Assembly (NCBI GenBank): GCA_965153355.1
Contig: OZ231127.1
Location: 29,760,001 to 29,824,000 of the forward strand
Length of the DNA: 64,000 bases
Direction: 5' to 3'
DNA from: Flaccisagitta enflata
Taxonomy: Eukaryota; Chaetognatha; Sagittoidea; Aphragmophora
Under the pieces are notes generated by a model. That model was not told the DNA's origin, ran no database searches, and was given only the letters and a program-made list of their open reading frames with translations. Within the stretch, counting starts at the first letter, position 1. Every line of letters begins with the position of its first letter. Shown one piece after another: positions 58,161-64,000 of the stretch. The position numbers were made by a program, and so were the translations under genes.

Positions 58161-60083
58161 ACCAGATGGAAGGACTCTAGGAGAGGTGGAGGCAGACCGG
58201 TTGTCAGGTCTACTACTAGATGACTGTTGAAGGGCAGGCGACGAACCTCGAGGATGTTGAGATACTGAAGCTTGGGGAACCAAGATTGAGCGGTCCAAAA
58301 CGGCGCGATCAGAATGAACGTTCCGCGCGAGAGAAGAAGCTTCGTTATCACTCTCGGGACGAGAGGGAGGGGAGGAAAGACGTATGCGAGATTGAAGCAC
58401 CAGGGGAGAGACAGAGCGTCGAATGCTTCTGCTGTGGGAGCCTCTCCCCACGCCATGAACCGAGGAAGCTGAGCCGACTTGGGGGAGGCAAACAGGTCGA
58501 TTTCCGGAAGTCCCCACAGCCGGCAAATCTTGCGGAACACTTTGGGACAAAGATGAAGATCCGGAAGATTCTTGAATCTCGAAGCAAAGTCGGCGTGAAG
58601 ATTTTCTTCTGACGGGATATAAATTGGAACTATTGAAACCTTCAGCTTGGCTGCCAAGAGAAGGGTCTTTGTTGCAACCTCCAGGAGGGGGAGTGAATGT
58701 GTGCCCCCTTCCTTGGCTATGTAAGACAGAGCCGTTGTCAGTTCTGTTTCCCAAAGAATTGTCTTCACCGGATTCTTTAAGGAGTGAAAGTAATCCCTGA
58801 GGAATATCATCAAAACCATGGCTTCCTTGACATTGATATGGAGAGGGGCAAGAGCACCCCATCTCCCCTTCTCCATCCTGCCCTCGAAATACAGTCCCCA
58901 GCCCTCGTCGGATGAGTCCGATGCCACCTTCAAGTCCGCATCCTCCAGACTGGGAGGCCAAATTGGCTTCTGGCATTTGTCCATAGTCAGGCTCAGAACC
59001 CATTTCAACTCCTTCATGGCTTCCTGACTCAGATTGAGGCGGAGGAGAAGATCCGAAGAGGTCCTGTAAAATCTGTTGAGGCACATTTGGATCTGACGAC
59101 AATGAAGGCGGATTAATGGCACTGCGGTGATTGCCGCTGTCATAAGCCCCAGTAATTTCATCACTGAACGACACGTCGGAGATGGAAGAGAGAGGAGAAG
59201 GGCAGCTTGAGACTGGAGAGCCGATAACTTTCTGACCTCTAAAGAAACCATCTGTTTTTTGCAGTCCCACCAAAAGCCGAGGAAAAGGAATCTCTGAGCC
59301 GGGCTTAGAACTGACTTCTTCCAATTTATCACAAACCCGGCATTCTGTAGGGTCTCCAAAGCTAGAGCCACAAACCGGAGACATTCCTCCTGGGTTGACC
59401 CCAAAATCAATAGATCGTCGAGATAAATTATTGCCCTTATCCCCTTGGATCGGAGAAACGCTGCTATGGGGCGAGTTATTTTTGTAAATAGGAATGGGGC
59501 TGTACAGAGGCCGAAAGGGAGGACTACAAACTCGTAGAGAATCCCTTTCCAAATGAACCGAAGGAATTTCCGATGAGAGGGATGGATTGGTAAATGAAAA
59601 AAAGGCATCTTTCAGATCGATTGTGGCCCCCCAATCGTTGGGTCGGAGAAGAGAGGCCACGTCTTTCACAGTGTCCATCTTGAAATGAGGGGCTGAAATA
59701 AACTGGCTGTTTAGCGGCTTTAAGTTGATTATTGGGCGAAATCCGCCGTCTTTCTTTGGAACAACGAAAATGTTTGAAGTGCGACAAGGGGAAAGCGGGA
59801 CTTTCTGAATGGCTCCCTTTGCTAGGAGGGAGTTTACCTCCTCCTCTATTATCAGTGATTTCTCCTGAGAAAAGTGATGTCGGCGGGAAAGGTCGGGAAG
59901 GCTGAGGGCAGGGAGGCTTATGAACGGAATCTTGTAACCTTTTAGAATGTTCAAAATATAAGGAGGGGCTTTCAGGCAATCTTTCCAATAATCCTGAAAT
60001 AAACTTAAACGCCCCCCGACTTTTATAGTCGTCGACTGCTGCTCTGGATGAGGAGGAGGAGGAGTGGGAGGTAGGCGGCCTTG
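57989..60083 (-). CDS. DIRS reverse transcriptase / RNase H / Dam-like methylase region
   Basis: The RT N terminus (KVGGRLSLFQDYWKDCL, VPKKDGGFRPIINLKPLN, ATIDLKDAFF) lies in the frame that follows the gag UGA. The rest (FHLPIHPSHRKFLRF, LPFGLCTAPF, AIIYLDDLLIL with the catalytic Asp pair, LGFWWDC) lies in the +1 frame from about 59600 to 57989. The switch point is a run of seven T. RNase H follows (ASDSSDEGWGLYFEG, VKEAMVL, ETELTTALSYI, HADFASRF), with Glu where the third-motif Asp is usual. The end (LPEIDLFASPKSAQLPRF, YVFPPLPLVPRVI, IAPFWTAQSWFP) is the Dam-like methyltransferase region of DIRS elements, its NPPY-type motif reading FPPL. Confidence 0.9.
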
Positions 60084-62126
60084 TCATTCCTTGCCAGCCC
60101 CCTTGCCGCGAGGGGGCCGGCTTGTCGCATTTCCCCGACCAGAATGCTTTCTGGAAGTGGCAGAGCCAGACTTGAAATTTTTCCCCCTGAATGAACGAGA
60201 CTGGGATTGGCGAGAAGTGTAAGAACTTGTCTTGGCTGCAGGCAAAAAGCGGCGAGTAGAAGACTTGTCATCCAAGGATTTAAGCATGAATGCGCTAGAA
60301 ATGGCTGAATTGACTTTTTCGGATTCATTGCCAAAATAATGAGAAGCCGAAGGCTTGGCATCTTTCAAGGCCGACTTAAGCTGCTTAGCTTGAGGTGTGG
60401 CAATGACCAGTCGGCGGACATCCTTGACACAGTTGTTAGAAACAGCTGCGAGACACGTAGTGGCATCAGAAAGGGGAGAGAGAACGCTGGTCTTAAATGC
60501 CTCTTTTGTAGATGCACGCCACTCATTCCACGTCTCTCTGGACGGTGGATTCTTTGGAAGCTCATTCAGAAAGCATTGGATGTAAGCCTTAGCAGAAAGC
60601 ATAGCATGTGCTGCTGCCCCAGTACAATTCATTGTGGAATTGAGCAAGTTGAATTGGGCCTTGGACTTGGTCTTTACATGTTCAAAGGCTGAAGAAAGGG
60701 AATCATCGGCCTTTGGAGCCGCAAAGGACGGGGCACCAATAGCGTGAGCCCATTTGCGCTTGAAGCGATTGGTGGAAATACGGTCCCAGTCAGAGGACAT
60801 TTTCCCATAGGCCAACTCCTTAGAGGGACCCTTGTCATCAGAGTCTGACTCAGCAGTAGCGTCAGAGAGGCAGCGGGCTGAGAGCCACTGGGTTTTGACC
60901 CATTTTCCCTCTGTAACATACTTCCATGAGGATCGCTTAGTGGACTGAAAAGAGCCTTTGGAGGAAGTAGACTCGGCATCGGAAGGATTCGCATCTTCCG
61001 CGTCCGAGGCCGCATGGGAGTGCTCCGATGTAGAATAGGATGGAGACCGATCCATCTGGCGGCTTCGCTTAGCTCGGCCAGAGGGTGTGCGGCAGGGAGA
61101 CAAGGGACGCTTCTGTCCCTGACCAGATGTCTCCCCTCCTTCTAAAATTATGACGTCATCAGTCATTAGTAGAAGGGAACACAATGGAGAGACCGAAAAC
61201 ATGGTTTCGCATTGTGTTTTACCGGGATGAATGGATGAGGGACCGGAAAATATGGTTTCGATCATCATCCCGGAGTCGACAATCACGAGGAATGAGGATA
61301 GAGAGAAACAAGCGCAGCAGGCGAGCGGAAAACGCAAACACATGAAAAAAAGATAAAATCAACCAAATTAACCTTTAAATACTACGATTACTCCAAGCCT
61401 AATCCTCACCAATGCGGTGGAGACTAGGGGTGGAAGGTGGGAATCGATTGGGGTGGATGGCGAAAGGAATCCGCAATTCCCTAAAGGAATTAAGGTATTC
61501 CTCTTCGCCATCCACCCCAATCGACATGTGGGAATATGCAAAGAACGGAGGAAGCGTAGGAATGTAGAATGGTGATTGGGGTGAGCAAGCGCAATCGGAG
61601 AAATGAACGGACCTGGCGGAGACGTAGGTAATTTTGCCAAAACGTCGGAAAGCAAGGAGCGTATTTTACCAAGACCGTCATCTCGTGATCGTGACCGGCC
61701 TGACCCACGTGATGGATCTGCAGACGTCACGTGAACCGAACGGCGAGAACGGGAGTGGCTGGAATAGGTCTGGTCACCAACGTCAGCTCTAGCTCCGGCA
61801 AGCGACTCCAAAAAGGCGGCAGAGCGCTTAGGAGACTTTCTTGACGATGAATCCGGAGGACGAGAATAGCCGGAAGGTGGGAGAAAACTACCCTGGTCGT
61901 CGGTAGCAAAAGCATCATACTGCATTTGATAATCGTCGTCATAATCATTCTGATCGGAAAAGCTATCGTTCAGAGGCGGAGTGAAAGCCCGCTCCATACG
62001 ACGACGATCACGACTCTCGTCACATTCACGGAGAAGCCGACGCGCTTCATCGTATTCTTGATGGGCGTGTGACTCAGCGGGGGACCGATCTTGGTCCCAA
62101 TATTCATCGTCCGAAATTTCATCCAT
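60084..62126 (-). CDS. DIRS gag, predicted as two exons
   Basis: An acidic, Ser/Arg-rich N-terminal frame starts MDEISDDEYWDQDRSP at 62126. A second frame contains QKRPLSPCRTPSGRAKRSRQ, WVKTQW and an SGRGNATSRPPRGKG end at 60084. A phase-1 donor (CTTG|GTAAAATA, 61668-61669) and a phase-1 acceptor (ATTTTAG, 61142-61143, with TACTAAT ~25 nt upstream) would join them into a 504-residue protein. The bridging sequence of both frames crosses the internal complementary region and looks non-coding. No CCHC zinc knuckle seen. The stop is UGA followed by C, and the RT frame continues directly in the same phase. Confidence 0.72.
61444..61532. repeat. DIRS internal complementary region (ICR)
   Basis: 89 bp. 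The left 57 bp (TCGATTGGGGTGGATGGCG ... TAAGGTATTC) is the complement of the outer end of the repeat at 56998; the right part (TATTCCTCTTCGCCATCC ... CATGTGGG) is the complement of the outer end of the repeat at 62457. The two parts share TATTC (61496-61500). DIRS-1 has an 88-bp region with the same property, used to template circularisation. Confidence 0.93.
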
Positions 62127-62279
62127 GATGGGACTTTTAAATCGAAACTCGATCGTTTAGAAGAAAAATGCGACTAAACGAGAGAAAAGGAAGTGCATTC
62201 AAAACGAAAAAACAACAATGCACAATGTAAAGCAGATCAATAATGATAAACGTGTAAACACGAAGCGTGAGCGAATAGA

Positions 62280-62457
62280 AGTGAAGGTTTTTGCCGGGCA
62301 GGGCCCTTGTTCGTGCGGGGGCAAGTCTGGGCAGCCGGGTATCCACCTTGCGCCTCGGCCAAAAAAGCTTTTGCTATTTTGTTTGGATACCGCTGATAGA
62401 GAGATTTCGACGAGCGAATCCCCACATGTCGATTGGGGTGGATGGCGAAGAGGAATA
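62280..62457 (-). repeat. DIRS inverted terminal repeat, 5' side
   Basis: 178 bp, complement of 57025-57202, ending in GAATA at 62453-62457. The flank TCAAATTCTGAG differs from the other flank, so apart from the shared GAATA there is no target duplication. Confidence 0.93.
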
Positions 62458-62620
62458 TCAAATTCTGAGCATAGGGCTCAAATTTTAAGCTAATAGGTGC
62501 AACCATTATGAAATTATGACATTTTTATCAATGTTAACGAATTCAGTCGCCTTATTTCCGCCAGTCTAGTTTATTGTGGAAACTGCCTATAACAGGGTGT
62601 CGTTACTTGACTGTACTTAC

Positions 62621-63071
62621 ACTTTGCTAGAACTGGGAATTCTTTTCAGACTGGGAATTTTAAACTGTGGCTCTTTATGGGAAATTCCAATCTGAGGAGA
62701 CGCGAACGAGCAACTTTGGCGTGAACTTTTGTGCGCTAACGGCGACTCACTCGCTTCTTTTAATCTTTGCATGGTTCTTTATGTGGGATCCACAAAGTTG
62801 GGCGCAAGGGCCAATATGGAAAATTAGAGTGCATATTGAGGGCAACGGACATTGAACACAGCTGCTTCTCTTACCTTATCAGCTAAAAGGAGACAATTAG
62901 TAATATAGTATTAGCTGCCGTTGATAAATCCAAAATCCTGACCTCACCTTTGAAAAGTAGAAGTAGAAGTAGCGGCAGTTTTCTTTTTGTCAACGGCCGT
63001 CGTGGGCGTGTTTGAGCGTGAGGTGAAAAATGGCTTCTTCGCAGATGCAACATCTTTCTTCACAACATTCA
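62621..63071 (-). CDS. Uncharacterised Ser-rich protein, exons upstream of the DIRS element
   Basis: Exon 62948-63071 (acceptor TTTCCCCAG, donor CAAAG|GTGAGG) encodes KKDVASAKKPFFTSRSNTP and a Thr/Ser-rich end; it enters in phase 1, so the gene starts beyond the window. Exon 62621-62776 encodes MQRLKEASESPLAHKS and QFKIPSLKRIPSS, donor AAAGT|GTAAGT. It has the same length (156 bp), the same phases (2-2) and the same boundaries as exon 56099-56254, and joins the same downstream exon at 51928 in frame. The Met could instead be an internal start, since both copies have an in-frame stop 9 nt before it in genomic sequence. Confidence 0.65.
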
Positions 63072-63329
63072 CTGGGGAAATAAACGGGTGAAACTAATAA
63101 GCAAAACTCAGACTGGTAATAGGGTGGTTTCAGCACAGATCAGTAAAACTGGAAACCCTCAAAAATAGAATTTGCTCTTTTTTGGTGTAAAGGTACCCCT
63201 TGGGGAGTTATTCACGAATCCTGAATATTCTTACTCTCGGATCCATATTTTGGGTTCTACGGGGGTTTGTAATTTTGACCCCTAGGGGTACCCCAAACCT
63301 TTAAAATATAAATAGTCATATCTCAGCCA

Positions 63330-63480
63330 TTTTAAGTCGCGGACACGCGACTCTACACCTTGCCGTGTTGGTCGGTCGGTAGGTCGGGAAGTCGGGAAGT
63401 CAGTCAGTCTGTCCATCACATTTTTGAATTCAGAGCGGCTTTCGCATTGCTGCTCCTGCCCAACCGTCCGCAACTGGATT
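63330..63480 (-). mobile_element. Short hairpin-ended element
   Basis: Reverse orientation: AGTCGCGGACACGCGACT (63335-63352), CTACACCTTGCCGTGTTGG, (GGTC)n, and GCTCCTGCCCAACCGTCC with GTCCGCAACT (63466-63475), the complement of the 5' motif. Confidence 0.52.
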
Positions 63481-63589
63481 GCCGTTCTTTCCAGCCATAA
63501 AAGGACAATCTTGGTGTCAATCTTCTTGTATTAACTCAAAAAATCTGTTGGGAAAAAAATCTGAACCAAAAATAATCATTTTGGGGATT

Positions 63590-63990
63590 TTTACCCCTAG
63601 GGGTAGTACCTCGGGGTACCCCGGGGCACCTAGTACATAGAAATTTTGAATAAAATGGAAAACTATTCTTCTACTTTTGTTGTTTCATTTTCAAGAATAA
63701 AAAATATGGGACCTCAACTCCTTAGTGCCTAAATCCTAAATAAAGGGCCAAAAATTGGTGGTATGGCCATTTTTAACAATTTTGACTAAAAATGTCAAAA
63801 TCTTTCAAAATTGGCCCTACCCTCCATTTTCAGCTGTTTTTTTGGGCACCAAGGAGTTAAGGTCCCATATTTTTCATTCCTAAATATGAAATCACAAACG
63901 TGGAAGAATATTTTTCTAACTTTTTTTTTTCAAAATTTTTAGGTACTAGGTACCCTGGGGTACCCCCAAATACTACCCCTAGGAGTAAAA
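63590..63990. repeat. Inverted repeat
   Basis: ACCCCTAGGGGTAGTACCTC (from 63591) and ATGGGACCTCAACTCCTTAG on the left pair with CCAAGGAGTTAAGGTCCCAT and ACTACCCCTAGGAGT on the right; loop about 63745-63835. A related GGGGTACCCC block lies at 63190-63295. Confidence 0.8.
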
Positions 63991-64000
63991 ACCCCCAAAA

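Larger units (their letters stand above)
56998..62457 (-). mobile_element. DIRS-like tyrosine-recombinase retrotransposon
   Basis: A 5.46-kb element with inverted terminal repeats, an internal complementary region, gag, RT/RNase H/methylase-like and tyrosine recombinase reading frames, all minus strand. Both ends carry GAATA (56998-57002 and 62453-62457), and the complement TATTC sits exactly at the junction inside the internal complementary region, as expected if GAATA is the crossover core of the circular intermediate. It lies in the intron between the duplicated exons 56099-56254 and 62621-62776. Coding regions are largely open, so insertion is fairly recent, but two frame breaks are noted. 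Confidence 0.95.
63072..64000. other. Upstream intron of the uncharacterised gene
   Basis: No exon seen. Holds a hairpin-ended element (63330-63480) and an inverted repeat at 63590-63990. Confidence 0.5.

Noticed and set aside
60339-60692. Plus-strand frames opposite DIRS gag
   Set aside because: Antisense shadows of a clearly coding minus strand.
62875-62882. 8-nt microexon CTGATAAG flanked by a good acceptor (TCTCCTTTTAG) and donor (GTAAGAG)
   Set aside because: Inserted after exon 62948-63071 it gives an immediate UGA. It could be a poison exon, but sequence alone cannot support it.

Overview
The window looks like nuclear DNA of an invertebrate metazoan with a repeat-bloated genome. Evidence for this is GT-AG introns, two conserved eukaryotic genes (RACK1 and the tRNA-splicing endonuclease subunit TSEN2), a DIRS-type tyrosine-recombinase retrotransposon, and very many microsatellites, minisatellites and foldback repeats. 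I cannot name the species. All recognised genes lie on the minus strand.

Layout: 1-13.6 kb holds no gene I can recognise. It contains GA/CT tracts, a 5.8-kb palindrome (2449-8246) with a second palindrome inside it (3963-5362), and a head-to-head array of ~523-bp units (8683-12125). 13595-16517 is a complete six-exon RACK1. Directly upstream on the same strand is TSEN2, whose exons 2-4 lie at 16773-18740 and whose first exon (with the FGKG block typical of the subunit) lies 24 kb away at 43132-43411. The intervening intron carries a chain of eight further minus-strand exons with compatible splice phases (28567 down to 18961). They encode a secreted-type repeat protein, possibly fibrocystin-like, and the last of them runs in frame into TSEN2 exon 2. 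The rest of that intron is satellite arrays, inverted repeats and short transposon-like elements.

44467 to at least 63071 is a second multi-exon gene of unknown function, 5' end outside the window. It contains a tandemly duplicated 156-bp exon. Between the two exon copies sits a nearly complete 5.46-kb DIRS-like retrotransposon (56998-62457) with inverted terminal repeats, an 89-bp internal complementary region, gag, RT/RNase H/methylase-like and tyrosine recombinase coding regions.

The most unusual signal is a large set of dispersed short elements that end in a 16-19-bp palindromic hairpin followed by AAAAA. The two hairpin arms change together from copy to copy, and in several copies the same variant recurs at the 5' end. 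Most carry a short-period microsatellite next to the hairpin, and a longer class adds ~175-bp tandem repeats. This resembles non-autonomous Helentron/HINE elements, but the within-copy matching of ends deserves study. A second family has ~45-bp inverted arms around CTCAGGCC-type arrays and occurs four times.
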